From: JBDNJM01 sp041687755
Lineage (GTDB): Bacteria; Planctomycetota; UBA1135; GCA-002686595
Length of the DNA stretch: 40,649 nt
Reading direction: 5' to 3'
Assembly: GCA_041687755.1 (NCBI GenBank)
Contig: JBDNJM010000101.1
Coordinates: 1-40,649 of the forward strand
The translations under genes and the position numbers were made by a program. Shown piece by piece: positions 1-8,541 of the stretch (position 1 is its first letter; every line of letters begins with the position of its first letter). The notes under the pieces were generated by a model that was given only the letters and a program-made list of their open reading frames with translations, was not told where the DNA came from and did not search any database.

Positions 1-150
1 ATAGCGGCCCTCGTCCGCAAGCCGCGGCACGATCTGCTTCGGGCTCTTGTCCCTGTACTCTGGACTGTTGGCCACCCTGAGTAGTTCAGCCCGTTCGGCG
101 CTACTGAGCGCGTTCGCGGGCACTTGGCGCGGCCCAGCCCTCGCGTGAGC
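1..150 (-). pseudogene. IS3-family transposase fragment, cut by window edge
   Basis: The minus-strand frame whose codons end at base 1 encodes a segment typical of the region between the helix-turn-helix and the DDE integrase core of IS3-type transposases: GPRQVPANALS, then AERAELL, then NSPEYRDKSPKQIVPRLADEGRY. In intact relatives this stretch is preceded by a helix-turn-helix ending in an ERW-like motif. Here the frame stays open upstream to about base 330 but shows no such motif and no good ATG, so the 5' part looks replaced or lost. The catalytic core would lie left of base 1 and cannot be judged. I call it a probable remnant; it could still be an unusual intact element. Confidence 0.65.
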
Positions 151-896
151 GCATCCGGTCGAATTAGGGTTGAGCCCTGATGGCGTTCGGCTTTCCGAAC
201 TGTCGGGGGTCTGGGTCCCCTCCTCGCCCCCAGAGCCCAATGGTACATAACGTACATTATCGGACGTGAAGTGTTGAAGCGCTTGCCCCCAGTCCCGCGT
301 CCACCCAGTTCCCGCTCCAACCCCCGACGCCCCGAACCTCTCGCGCTCGCCACGCTGGACCCGGCCCTGCTAGCTGCGCTCCCCGTCACTCTGCACACCA
401 CGCGAGCCCGCGCCCCGGACTCGAGGCTCCAGACTCCGCATCCGAGCGGCACTCCTCGCGCTCGACCGGACCGACCACGTCACATGCACTCCGCGTCCGC
501 CCCGCGCCAACTGCACCGAACGCGCATTGGCCCCACCGAAGCGACCCCGCTCCACTGCCAGCACCACGCCGCCAGCACGAAGCACGACGAGGCCTGTAAG
601 ACCGAGCCCTGAGAGGCCTTCGCCCGCACCCGGCAAGCGACGACTCCATCCCTGAGCTCAGACCGGCTCAGGGTCCGCGCCCGAATGGCGCAAACAGCCC
701 TAAGTCACTTCCCAGGAAACACTAAAGCCTTTTTCGATTGCTCCGGGGTCGCGTCCGCGCCCGCTGGCGGGCCCCGGACCGTGCCCTGGGTCCCCAGCAG
801 TACGCACGGCTCGGCCTCGAGGCCCGCTCCCAGCCCTGGGTCCGCCGATGATCCAGAAGCTCTTTCCACATGCCGCCCGCGGCCGATCAGGGGTGC
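151..896. other. Gene-free flank next to the transposase fragment
   Basis: About 750 bases without a convincing gene; open frames here are overlapping GC-rich shadows with low-complexity translations. One notable site is an imperfect palindrome at about 239-260, with arms AATG(G)TAC and GTACATT around ATAAC. It may be an operator or a promoter element for the transposase fragment. Nothing else recognisable is seen. Confidence 0.4.
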
Positions 897-1490
897 ATGA
901 GTTCACGCAGCCTCCCGCTCCTCATTGCCCTCACGCTCTCCGGGCTCGTCAGCTGCTTCGCACCTGGCCGCGCAGCCTCCGTCGCCACCGTGCCAGACGT
1001 GCCTGTCTCGCTCGCGCCCTACGGCGTGGTCCATACCGACTGGAAGCAGCGCGTCGAGCAGCCGTACGTGTTCCTGGAGATCCTCGGCGACTACTCGGAG
1101 ACGGGCCTGCACCTGAACAGCCTGATGCACCACGTCGAGGCCCAGGGTCTGCGCCCGACGGGTCCTCCGTTTGGACTGTTCTTCGACGATCCCGGTCGGA
1201 TTGCGACGAAGAGCCTGCGCTCTCGACTCGCCATTCCCGTCGAGGGACTGGCCGCCGCCGCGCCGCCGCTCGGGTTCGACCTGCTGCCGGCTGCCAACGT
1301 GCTCTACTCGCGCGTCGCCGGTCCCTACCGCAACGTCTCGGCCGCGTATCCCGGGATGTTCGATGAGATGCGCGGCAACGGCTGGGTGCTGCTGTCGCCC
1401 ATCCGCGAGGTCTACTTGGTCGATCCCGGCCAGGTGCAGAGCTTCGACCAACTGATCACCGAAGTGCAGATGCCCTGGCGTCCGCTCTAG
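897..1490 (+). CDS. GyrI-like effector-binding lipoprotein
   Basis: Predicted lipoprotein of about 197 residues. The ATG at 897 is chosen because it begins a short signal peptide (SSRSLPLLIALTLSG) ending in a lipobox with Cys20 (LVSC); an in-frame ATG 27 bases upstream would push the signal inward. The mature part has the pattern of the GyrI-like/AraC effector-binding fold: a GPPFGLFFDDP segment, a basic-aliphatic strand before IPV, a VLYSRVAGPY segment, and a C-terminal REVYLVDP followed by TEVQMPW. Members of this fold bind small hydrophobic or cationic molecules; some hydrolyse them or inhibit gyrase. A membrane-anchored extracytoplasmic copy suggests ligand sensing or sequestration, which is inference. 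It stands alone on the plus strand and ends at a strong hairpin at 1528-1570. Confidence 0.75.
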   Translation: MSSRSLPLLIALTLSGLVSCFAPGRAASVATVPDVPVSLAPYGVVHTDWKQRVEQPYVFLEILGDYSETGLHLNSLMHHVEAQGLRPTGPPFGLFFDDPGRIATKSLRSRLAIPVEGLAAAAPPLGFDLLPAANVLYSRVAGPYRNVSAAYPGMFDEMRGNGWVLLSPIREVYLVDPGQVQSFDQLITEVQMPWRPL

Positions 1491-1527
1491 GCCTGGCGCG
1501 GGCGGCGCGGCATGGGCCGCGGTACAC

Positions 1528-1570
1528 GAACGAGCGCCCTCCAGCCGCTTCGGCCGGAGGGCGCTCGTTC
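1528..1570. terminator. Strong hairpin, probable bidirectional terminator
   Basis: Inverted repeat with 20-base arms at 1528-1547 and 1551-1570 carrying one mismatch, closed by a three-base loop. A TTTGTT stretch follows on the plus strand. It lies between the plus-strand gene ending at 1490 and the minus-strand gene ending at 1612, so it can serve both convergent genes. Confidence 0.8.
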
Positions 1571-1611
1571 TTTGTTGCAACCGAGATGAGCGACCCGCCG
1601 CGCTCGGCCGA

Positions 1612-3357
1612 TCAGACGGAGCGACCCGCCGACGGGTACACGCGCACGACCTGCCAAGCCCCGCCCGCGTCGACGAGCCGTGCGACGTCGCCCTCCTCGA
1701 GCCGGCCGCCCAGCCGCTCCAGCTGCGTGCTCTCGAGCGGCTGGAAGCCGCCGTCGGTGCTCTCCGCGCCGAGGACTCCATCGCGACGCGACAGGTTCAC
1801 GAGCCGCGCACGCCGCTCCTGCTCCGGCGTGGCGCGCCCGAGTTTTGCCAGCACGCCGGCGATGCGTGGCAGCTCACGGCTGAGCTCCTCGTGCATTCGG
1901 CGAAAGGCGGTCCACAGCGGAATTTGCTGACTCTCTTCGGTCCACTGGCTGAACTCCAGCAGCCCTTCGAGCAGCGCGTCGGCACCGTAGTCCGCGCCTA
2001 GCTTGCCCGCGTCAATCGCCCAGCGTGCAGCGAAGTCGACTAGGTGTTGCACGTCGAGTTCGTCGACGACGCCGATCGAGCTGCAGCGTTGGGCCAGGTC
2101 GCGCAGGCTGCGCGCGGTGGGGTCGGCAAGGGCGGAGCCTTCCGCGTCGCGCTCCCACAAAAACTCTTCGACCAACGCGCCGACAACGCCGGGAAAGTCC
2201 GGGGCCGGGGTATCGCGCTCGCTGGTTTCGCCCTCGGCGCCAAGCTCCCGTTCCAGCTGACCAAACAGCTGTTCCAGCGGCTTGCCCGCGGCGCGGCCCG
2301 CATCGAAATCGGCGAGCGCCTGTTCCAACTCCTCGCGGGACTTCGGATCCGAGGACTCGTCGTCCTCAGCGGCAGGCGTCCTTCCGGACAGCCCAGGCGG
2401 AGGAGCCAGAAGTTCGGCAACCACGGAGAACGCTGCGGGCAAGTCCCCTTGCGGCGCACGGCCCGAGTCCGCCCGCAGCTTCACCACCCGGGCCTCCTCG
2501 ACCAGGACGTACAACTCGGCGCGCAGCAGATCGAGATCTAGCTCCGACTCGAACGCTGCGCGGTCCATCAGTTCCGCGATCAGCGCGGACACGGCACCGC
2601 TGTCGTCCGCGACCTCCGTCAAGGCCTCGAGCCAGGGCTCGACCTCCTCGCTCTCGAGCCCGTGCTCCTCGAGCAGCGCGACCAGCTTGACCCGCCGCGC
2701 GACCGGATCCACCGCCGCTGCGTCGGTCGCACCGTCACCGTCCTGCGGCTTGGCCGAGAAAAACATCCGCTCGATCTCCGCTTGGGAGATGCGCAGCGTT
2801 CGGTGCAGGCCGGTGCGCGCCGCGCCGAGGTCCCGGGCGAGCGCCTCGCGCAGCTGCGGGTTGCGGTACAGCGCGACGGCCGGCGAGATGCGGAACTGCG
2901 AGTCCCCCACCGGAAACAGTCGGCCGGCGGCGATGTCGCCGACCTGGACCTGCTGGCTCGTCTCCAAGTCGTCCACGGGGTAGGCGCCGTGCCCCAGCAT
3001 GTCCTCAACCCAGAAGCCGACTTCGGGCTCGACGCTCTTGATCTCGAACACCCCTGTGTGGGAGTGCAGCAACGCGTCGCCGAACAAGCGGGCGTCCGCG
3101 TCGGCCGTGTCCATCCAGGCGTCGAACAGGGCGGTCGCAGGGGTCTCGCCCAGGCTCTCCGGAGTGTGCTCGAACACGAACCACTCCAGGTACCGCCGGT
3201 CCGCGAGCAGGCGCGCGGCCGACTCGGGTTCGGCCGGCAGTTCGAGGCAGAAGAACTGCTCGCGCGAAGTCACGAACTCATGCTCGAGTTCGGGTCGGTC
3301 GGCGATCAGGCCGCGCAGCAGCGCGATGCCGCCTTCCAGGGGGTGAGGCTTCTGCAT
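1612..3357 (-). CDS. Hypothetical protein, about 581 aa
   Basis: I do not recognise this family. The frame is open to 3756, but the first 133 residues of that extension are proline/arginine/glycine-rich and overlap the start of the plus-strand cvpA gene, so I place the start at the ATG at 3357 (MQKPHPLEGG). The N-terminal 200 residues look like a soluble mixed alpha/beta domain with many aromatics (EWFVFEH, VGFWVEDML) and a GDIAAGRLFPVGDSQF turn followed by a helical LREALARDL stretch. The middle is acidic and helical with low-complexity linkers. The end (ARLVDAGGAWQVVRVYP) reads like a small beta-barrel. No signal peptide or membrane segment is seen, so it is probably cytoplasmic. Codon use matches neighbouring real genes. 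Confidence 0.7.
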   Translation of the reverse strand: MQKPHPLEGGIALLRGLIADRPELEHEFVTSREQFFCLELPAEPESAARLLADRRYLEWFVFEHTPESLGETPATALFDAWMDTADADARLFGDALLHSHTGVFEIKSVEPEVGFWVEDMLGHGAYPVDDLETSQQVQVGDIAAGRLFPVGDSQFRISPAVALYRNPQLREALARDLGAARTGLHRTLRISQAEIERMFFSAKPQDGDGATDAAAVDPVARRVKLVALLEEHGLESEEVEPWLEALTEVADDSGAVSALIAELMDRAAFESELDLDLLRAELYVLVEEARVVKLRADSGRAPQGDLPAAFSVVAELLAPPPGLSGRTPAAEDDESSDPKSREELEQALADFDAGRAAGKPLEQLFGQLERELGAEGETSERDTPAPDFPGVVGALVEEFLWERDAEGSALADPTARSLRDLAQRCSSIGVVDELDVQHLVDFAARWAIDAGKLGADYGADALLEGLLEFSQWTEESQQIPLWTAFRRMHEELSRELPRIAGVLAKLGRATPEQERRARLVNLSRRDGVLGAESTDGGFQPLESTQLERLGGRLEEGDVARLVDAGGAWQVVRVYPSAGRSV

Positions 3358-3687
3358 GGGTGGGGTGCCCGCTCCGACGAACTCCGATTGGGCGCGAGTA
3401 GGATAGCTCAGCGCAGGCCCCCCGACCGCCTGGGAATCCGGGAGCCTAGGGGGTCCCCACCCGCGGCGACCGCTTTCCAGCGCGGTCCGGCGCTTCGCAG
3501 GTATCGCCACCTCGCGCGGCAGACAGGTTTCCGCTGACCCGTCCTCCGAGCACCGCCCGAGCGCCGGGGACCCCCCGAGCCGCCCTCCGCACCGCCCCCT
3601 TGAAAATCCGGCCTCGCCCGGCCCGGGGCAGCGCTGGAGCGACGCCCATGGGATAACCTGCGTCCAACCCTCGCCGGTCCTCCACCC

Positions 3688-4365
3688 ATGCGCTCGCTCC
3701 TCGCCCAAGTCCAGCTGCCCGAGACGGGCGATCTGCTCGAAGTCGCTAAGCACCACGGGCTATTCGGCGTGGACGGCGCGGGGCTCCTGATCGTCGGTCT
3801 GTTCGCCATTCTCGGGTTGTTCCGTGGCCTGTGGTGGCAGGTCATTCGCCTGCTGGGACTGCTCGGCGCGGCGCTGCTCGCCCGGGGCCTCGCGCCGCAC
3901 CTCGCCGGCGGCCTGGAGGATCGACTCGATACCTTCGACCCGCGCCTGATCCACGGCGTGCTTTGGCTCGTGACGTTCATCGCTGGCATCGCGGCCTTCG
4001 CCGCCCTGGGCCGCTTCGGACGCAAGGCCCTCTCCGCGATGAAGCTCGGCACGCTGGACCGCCTGGGCGGATGCCTAGCCGGAGCAGTGACCGGCCTGAT
4101 CGTGCACGCGGCCCTCGTCGCCGGACTGCTGCAGGTCGGCTCCGACACCTGGGCCGCAGAGTCCGTCCTCGGCACGCGCTCGGGCGCCCTCGTCGAGATC
4201 CTCACGAACGAACTCCCGTTGCTCTACGAGCGCACCTCGACGGCTGTCGGTGAGCTTCAAGAGGCCGGCCTTCCGACCCTCGACGGGGATCAAGACGGAG
4301 AACCCGCGATCGAGCCCGCGGCGCCAGCCGACGACGCCGACCCTACTGGGCCCCGAGTCCGCTGA
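3688..4365 (+). CDS. cvpA: CvpA family membrane protein
   Basis: 225-residue inner-membrane protein with four predicted membrane segments in the first 160 residues. Family hallmarks are visible: GLFRGLWWQVIRLLGLLGAALLA at residues 43-65 (the G-x-x-RG-x-x-x-x-x-x-x-x-LLG pattern) and a LDRLGGCLAGAVTGLIV stretch near residue 120 matching the second half of the domain. The C-terminal tail is hydrophilic, acidic and rich in Pro/Asp. CvpA was first described for colicin V production in E. coli; it is widespread and its biochemical role is poorly defined, with links to envelope integrity. The stop overlaps the end of the minus-strand gene at 4343 by 23 bases (convergent). The 330-base gap upstream is the divergent promoter region shared with the gene starting at 3357; no clear sites are visible there. 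Confidence 0.85.
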   Translation: MRSLLAQVQLPETGDLLEVAKHHGLFGVDGAGLLIVGLFAILGLFRGLWWQVIRLLGLLGAALLARGLAPHLAGGLEDRLDTFDPRLIHGVLWLVTFIAGIAAFAALGRFGRKALSAMKLGTLDRLGGCLAGAVTGLIVHAALVAGLLQVGSDTWAAESVLGTRSGALVEILTNELPLLYERTSTAVGELQEAGLPTLDGDQDGEPAIEPAAPADDADPTGPRVR

Positions 4366-6529
4366 TCTCGTCGAGCCGCGGACCGAGGATCGGCCGGTCC
4401 TGCGGGCGCGCGTCGAGGTGCGCGCGCAGCGCTTCGACCGCGTCCAGCCGCCGTCCCACCGCCAGGCAGGCCTCGGCGATTCGCATCGCGTTGCGCGGGT
4501 TGTGCGGAGCGAGGCTGTAAGCCTCGCGCGCCGCCGCTAATGCTTGGGGCGGATCGACGACCAGCAAGCCGTCGACGTAGAGCCCCCAGGCCTGCTCGTT
4601 CTCCGACCCTCGGCGTCCGCTGCGGTTGACGACCTTGGACACGATCGCGACCGCTTCCTCGTGCTCGCCGGAATCGATCAGGCAGTCCGCCAGGTTCAAA
4701 CGTGCGGTCACCGAGGCCGGCTCACGGGCCAGCCATTCGCGGGCCATGTCCAGTGCCGCAGGCAGGTCACCGACCTTCTGGTAAGCGATCGACGCACGCG
4801 CCGGATCCGCGGGGTTGGCGAGCTCCGCGGCCGTGGCCCCCTCGCGCAGGGACGCGACGAATGGTTCGGGCCAGGTCTCGCGGAGGCCCATTGTCGGGCA
4901 GGCCACGCGCAACAGCATCCCCGGCTTCTTCGAGCCGAAGTCCGGGTGGTGCACGGCGTTGTGGCAGCGATCGCAGCGGCTCTCACCGCTGGGCATGCGG
5001 TCGAGCACCGCCGTGCCACCGGCGATGTGATCGCCGCCGGCTTCGTGACAGGCGGCGCACTGGACGTTCTCGAAACCCGCCGCACCGGCGGGGTTCTGGA
5101 AGCCGTTCGCACGCCCGTAGCCCACCGTGTGGCAAGCGACACACTCGGCGTCCACTTCCTGATGCGTGATCGCCAGCGTCGAGTACGCCCGGCTGTGGCG
5201 CGTGGCCTTCCAGAACTCGTACTGCACCGGGTGACACGCGTAGCAGGCCTCCGGGCCGACGTACTTCGCGTTGGGATGGTTTTTAGGCGGCGCGGAGGCG
5301 TGCCAGAAATCGTGCAGCGCAAGGTGGTACGCATCGAGCTCGGCGAGCATCGCCTCGGAGCGGCCGACCCCTGCGTACATCGGCACGTGCATATGGCTGA
5401 ACGCCGGCCCGCTCGGCAGCGCATCGAGCGGCAGCGGCTCCGCGTCGTGCAGCATCAAGGCGTTCGCTGTGAGCGACAACTCATTCTCGTAGGCGGCCGT
5501 GCCCATCAGGGGCTCACGGCCCTGGATCAACGCCAGGTCGTCCACCAAGATCTCGCGCTTCAAGGCGTGCCCAAGCAGCGGACTCACATCGCGCCAGCGC
5601 ACGGGCTGCTCGGCCTTCAGCTGATCCAGTGAATCCCACCACAGATCCACGATCGAGGCCCGCGCCCCGCGAATGTGCTGCATCAGGTGAGGCACGCCAC
5701 CGACCGTCTCCGTCTGACCGGTCGCGTCGTCCACGTGACCGCCGATCACAAGGTCGATGCCCTCGACCTCCTCGAGGAGCCGAGCGACCCGCCTGCGGCC
5801 GAGGTGCGAGGCGAACACGACCAGATCGACCTGGGGTCGCAACTCCGCGAGCACCTCACGGGCGGAGTCCTCGAACGGCATCACCTTGGCGCCGAACTCG
5901 GCGAGCACCTTCGACACGTCGTGCACCGGCGTGTCCTTGAACTCTTTCATCACCTCGGGATCCCGCATCTTGTTGTGGATCAGGCTGAACACGCCGACGC
6001 GCGCATCGCCCACCTGGATGATGCGGTAGGGCTCGAACAGCCGCTCCCCGGCCGCATCCACGATGTTCGCGTTGATCAACGGGACGCCGTGGCGCTCGGC
6101 CGTCGCCTTCAGAGCCTCTGGCCCCATGATCAGGTCGAAGTCTCCGACGGCCATCGCGTCGCAGCCGAGCCGTCCCCAGGCTCCGAACATGGCGTCCGCC
6201 TTGATCGGCAGCTGAGTCCGCAGGTTGTCCTCGATGTCGAACCCCTCGACCAGGAAATCGCCCGTGTCGATGAACAGGGTCCGCGGGTGCTCGGCCCGTT
6301 TGGTCTCGATGAACGCAGAAAGCCGATCGAGCCCGCCCAGCCGACCCGCGACGCAGCCGCAGGGCTCGAGGTAACCCAGGATCGAGGTCGTGTGGAGAAT
6401 CCGAACCTCCGAGTCGCGGACGCCACCGTCCGCACTCGCAGGCGCGCAGGAGGGAAGACCGATCAGGAGCAGGACGGAGGCCAGGCGGCTGACGAAGCTC
6501 AGCATGCGGCCGGGGGCGTGGGAAAGCAT
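4343..6529 (-). CDS. Lipoprotein: metallophosphatase-like domain + four-haem cytochrome + TPR tail
   Basis: About 728 residues. The ATG at 6529 is chosen because it precedes a lipoprotein signal (SVLLLIGLPS) with lipobox Cys28; further upstream the frame runs antisense to the riboswitch. Residues 43 to about 330 follow the 5'-nucleotidase/UshA metallophosphatase layout (RILHTTS, DTGDF, NANIVD, VFASHLG, VIGGH). Several metal ligands are changed: the usual HTND-x-HG is HTTSILG, and the GNHE box reads VGDFDL. A CGC motif (57-59) followed by a GGL segment is typical of a divergent branch. Four CxxCH haem sites sit at C429, C463, C491 and C519, as in cytochrome c554-type domains. The last 170 residues are helical repeats resembling TPRs. 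Likely a periplasmic, membrane-anchored redox protein; substrate unknown. It is convergent with cvpA. Confidence 0.8.
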   Translation of the reverse strand: MLSHAPGRMLSFVSRLASVLLLIGLPSCAPASADGGVRDSEVRILHTTSILGYLEPCGCVAGRLGGLDRLSAFIETKRAEHPRTLFIDTGDFLVEGFDIEDNLRTQLPIKADAMFGAWGRLGCDAMAVGDFDLIMGPEALKATAERHGVPLINANIVDAAGERLFEPYRIIQVGDARVGVFSLIHNKMRDPEVMKEFKDTPVHDVSKVLAEFGAKVMPFEDSAREVLAELRPQVDLVVFASHLGRRRVARLLEEVEGIDLVIGGHVDDATGQTETVGGVPHLMQHIRGARASIVDLWWDSLDQLKAEQPVRWRDVSPLLGHALKREILVDDLALIQGREPLMGTAAYENELSLTANALMLHDAEPLPLDALPSGPAFSHMHVPMYAGVGRSEAMLAELDAYHLALHDFWHASAPPKNHPNAKYVGPEACYACHPVQYEFWKATRHSRAYSTLAITHQEVDAECVACHTVGYGRANGFQNPAGAAGFENVQCAACHEAGGDHIAGGTAVLDRMPSGESRCDRCHNAVHHPDFGSKKPGMLLRVACPTMGLRETWPEPFVASLREGATAAELANPADPARASIAYQKVGDLPAALDMAREWLAREPASVTARLNLADCLIDSGEHEEAVAIVSKVVNRSGRRGSENEQAWGLYVDGLLVVDPPQALAAAREAYSLAPHNPRNAMRIAEACLAVGRRLDAVEALRAHLDARPQDRPILGPRLDEISGLGAQ

Positions 6530-6676
6530 GGGAAGCGAAAGAGTTGCGTTGCGCCCGCGTTGCCGGAAGCGGGGGGGGCTGGACGGAACTCTACGGGACC
6601 GGGCGGCCGCAAGTTGGTTTGGAGCCGGGTCTAGGCTTCTGGGCGTCCCTGCTCTCGAACTCGGGGCTGGGCGGGT

Positions 6677-6929
6677 ATCCGGATTTGGTGCTACGCTGCT
6701 CCCGCAACGCTCGCCGTCGGGGAAGCAGGTGTAAATCCTGCACGGTCCCGCCACTGTGAGTCGCTTTCACCTCCTCCACTTCTCTCGCCAGCGCGCACGC
6801 GCTGCTGAGGGATGGTGCTCGGACGCGCCTGGCGCGGCTGAGGTCACTGAGGGCCCGCGAGGGCCCTTGGGAAGGCCGGGAGAGGTCGGAGTCAGCGACA
6901 AGTCAGGACATCTGACGGCCCGAGCGGAT
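6677..6929 (+). promoter_or_regulatory. Cobalamin (B12) riboswitch
   Basis: All conserved blocks of the adenosylcobalamin/cobalamin riboswitch occur in order on the plus strand: GGTGCT near 6687; GGGGAAGCAGGTGTAAATCC at 6719-6738; CGGTCCCGCCACTGTGA at 6743-6759; TTGGGAAGGCCGGGAG at 6867-6882; and the B12 box AGTCAGGACATCTGACGGCC at 6901-6920. A closing stem can form between ATCCG (6677-6681) and CGGAT (6925-6929). The aptamer lies in the leader of the plus-strand secreted protein starting at 7128, so that gene is expected to be repressed by cobalamin. Seen directly; the regulatory outcome follows from the family. Confidence 0.95.
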
Positions 6930-6964
6930 CGCCGTACTCCTCGTGGACTGGGAGCTTCCGGTAA

Positions 6965-7049
6965 ATGCTCGGGCTGCATGGATCGACTCCGGCGGACGAG
7001 GGCTTGAACGCTCTCCCGCCAGGGCTCGGCTCCACAGCCGTCGGAGCAT
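6965..7049 (+). promoter_or_regulatory. Candidate expression-platform hairpin of the riboswitch
   Basis: Between the aptamer and the downstream start codon there is a long-range inverted repeat: ATGCTC (6965-6970) with GAGCAT (7044-7049), extended by GGCTG (6972-6976) with CAGCC (7035-7039). Nested inside is GGCGG (6991-6995) with CCGCC (7016-7020). No T-run follows, so it resembles a translational or Rho-type platform more than an intrinsic terminator. Role is inference. Confidence 0.45.
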
Positions 7050-7127
7050 TCGGAGGACTCGGGTCGGACGCGGCGGTCGTTCATGTATCCCCTCTCCTCG
7101 GCTGGCACACGCCGGCCACCTGACCCC

Positions 7128-8468
7128 ATGCGTCATGCATCCCCCGCGCTCCTCGCGCGCACCGTCACCGCGGGCCTCCTGGCCCTCTCCGCCCTCTCCG
7201 CCCCCGCCGCCGCCGCCCAGGGCGCCAGCGCCGGCTTCGAGACCGTTTCGGAGCCCAACCCCCTGGCGCTGGCACCGTTCAGCAACATGGTCAGGCCCCT
7301 GTCCAACGGGGAACTCCTGACCTTCGACGGGCGCTTTGTCGAGCGCCGCGACGCCGCCGGCACGCCGCTCGCCACGCTCCTGGACGTCGGTCAGGACGTG
7401 TTCGGCTCGTTCCTCCTGGTCGCGCCCGACGAGACCTTCGCCCTGCTCGCCGAGAGCTCGCTCGGGAACATCTACCGGATTGACCTGATCGCGGGCACCG
7501 GCGCCCTCCAGGACAACGTGCCGTTCGCCTTCTCAGCGGCGTTCGAGCCAGGCGGCACCGTCGCGATCTCCGCGGCGACCACCTCGTTCGCGAACAACGA
7601 CATCGTGCGGCTGGACATCAGCCAGCCCAACGCTGGCTTCACCCTACTGGCCAACCTCCCCGGCCCCTCTGGTCCGCTCGCGATCCTCGGCAACGGCGAC
7701 CTGATCTACGGTTTTCCCGCGGCCTTCGGCAGCACCCAGACCGGCACCTCGGACCTCGTCCGATTCGCCGCGTCCGACCTCGGCGTCGGCCTCTTGTTCC
7801 TGAGCGACAGCACGCCGTACGCCACCGGCTTCGACGGGGCGGGCGGCCTGCTGTACGACGCCGTGAGTGACACGCTGTTCCTCGCCGAGAACAACTTCAC
7901 CCTGGGCGCCGCCCGCGTGCGCCAGGTCGTCCCGCCGTTCAGCGGCAGCTCGCCCGTGCTGTACGACGACCCCTTTGGGCGCACGGTCAGCTTCTCTGGC
8001 AGCACCTCCCCCACCGCCCCGGGCGCGCTATTGCCCTACCAGCCGGCCGAGTTCTCCGGCTCGCTCACGATCGGAGTCACCGACTTCTTCTCCAGTGACG
8101 AGCGCCTCACCCTCCGCTCGGCCCGCCCTGAGGCCGCGTTCGCGACCCCCGGTGCAGCCGGCGCGAGCACCACGGACTTCACCGTCTCCGGCGCACCGGC
8201 CAACGGCTTCCTCGTGGTCGCGTTTGGCGCGGGCACCGGCGGCCCCGAGCTGCCGCTGCCGATTCCTGGCTTCGGCCCCGCGCTGTTCAGTGGACTCGAC
8301 CTGGTCCAGGTCGGCCTGCTGCAGCAGCTCTTCTCGCTCGACGCCACCGGGCAGTTCAGCGTGACCGTGCCCACGGTCCAGCTGCCCATGGGCGTGTCGT
8401 TCCAGGGGCTCGTGTACGGCGGTCCGCCGCTGGCGGCGGTGGGTACGACCACCATCGCCCAGCCCTAG
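7128..8468 (+). CDS. Secreted propeller-like protein under B12 riboswitch control
   Basis: About 446 residues with a clear Sec signal peptide (hydrophobic TAGLLALSALSAPAAAA, cleavage before QGASAG). The ATG at 7128 gives the best-placed signal; an in-frame ATG at 7083 would add 15 residues. The mature protein shows repeated strand-turn-strand units with spacing typical of beta-propellers (SFLLVAPDETFALLAE, LAILGNGDLIYGF, GLLYDAVSDTLFLAENN). A C-terminal beta-rich domain of about 120 residues (DERLTLRSARPEAAF to VGTTTIAQP) resembles tails seen on many planctomycete surface proteins. No Shine-Dalgarno sequence is evident. The riboswitch upstream implies a role in acquiring or sparing cobalamin; a surface B12-binding role analogous to the Bacteroides propeller BtuG is a hypothesis, not a homology claim. 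Confidence 0.8.
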   Translation: MRHASPALLARTVTAGLLALSALSAPAAAAQGASAGFETVSEPNPLALAPFSNMVRPLSNGELLTFDGRFVERRDAAGTPLATLLDVGQDVFGSFLLVAPDETFALLAESSLGNIYRIDLIAGTGALQDNVPFAFSAAFEPGGTVAISAATTSFANNDIVRLDISQPNAGFTLLANLPGPSGPLAILGNGDLIYGFPAAFGSTQTGTSDLVRFAASDLGVGLLFLSDSTPYATGFDGAGGLLYDAVSDTLFLAENNFTLGAARVRQVVPPFSGSSPVLYDDPFGRTVSFSGSTSPTAPGALLPYQPAEFSGSLTIGVTDFFSSDERLTLRSARPEAAFATPGAAGASTTDFTVSGAPANGFLVVAFGAGTGGPELPLPIPGFGPALFSGLDLVQVGLLQQLFSLDATGQFSVTVPTVQLPMGVSFQGLVYGGPPLAAVGTTTIAQP

Positions 8469-8488
8469 GTAACAACAGCTGAGAGGTG

Positions 8489-8518
8489 CGCGGCGGGCCG
8501 GTCCTCTGGCCTGCCGCG
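8489..8518. terminator. Hairpin between convergent genes
   Basis: Eleven-base arms at 8489-8499 and 8508-8518 (CGCGGCGGGCC / GGCCTGCCGCG, one G-U pair) with an eight-base loop. It lies 20 bases after the plus-strand stop at 8468 and before the minus-strand stop at 8542. There is no T-run, so termination is likely but weakly supported. Confidence 0.5.
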
Positions 8519-8541
8519 TTCCCCACGGCAAGGAGAGGCTC

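Noticed and set aside
1612..3690. Other-strand frames such as 2662-3537 and 2044-2541
   Set aside because: Shadows of the minus-strand 581-aa gene, with compositions typical of antisense reading of GC-rich genes.
6530..6754. Extension of the multihaem lipoprotein to an ATG at 6754
   Set aside because: It would run antisense across the riboswitch and bury the lipoprotein signal peptide; the residues are low complexity.
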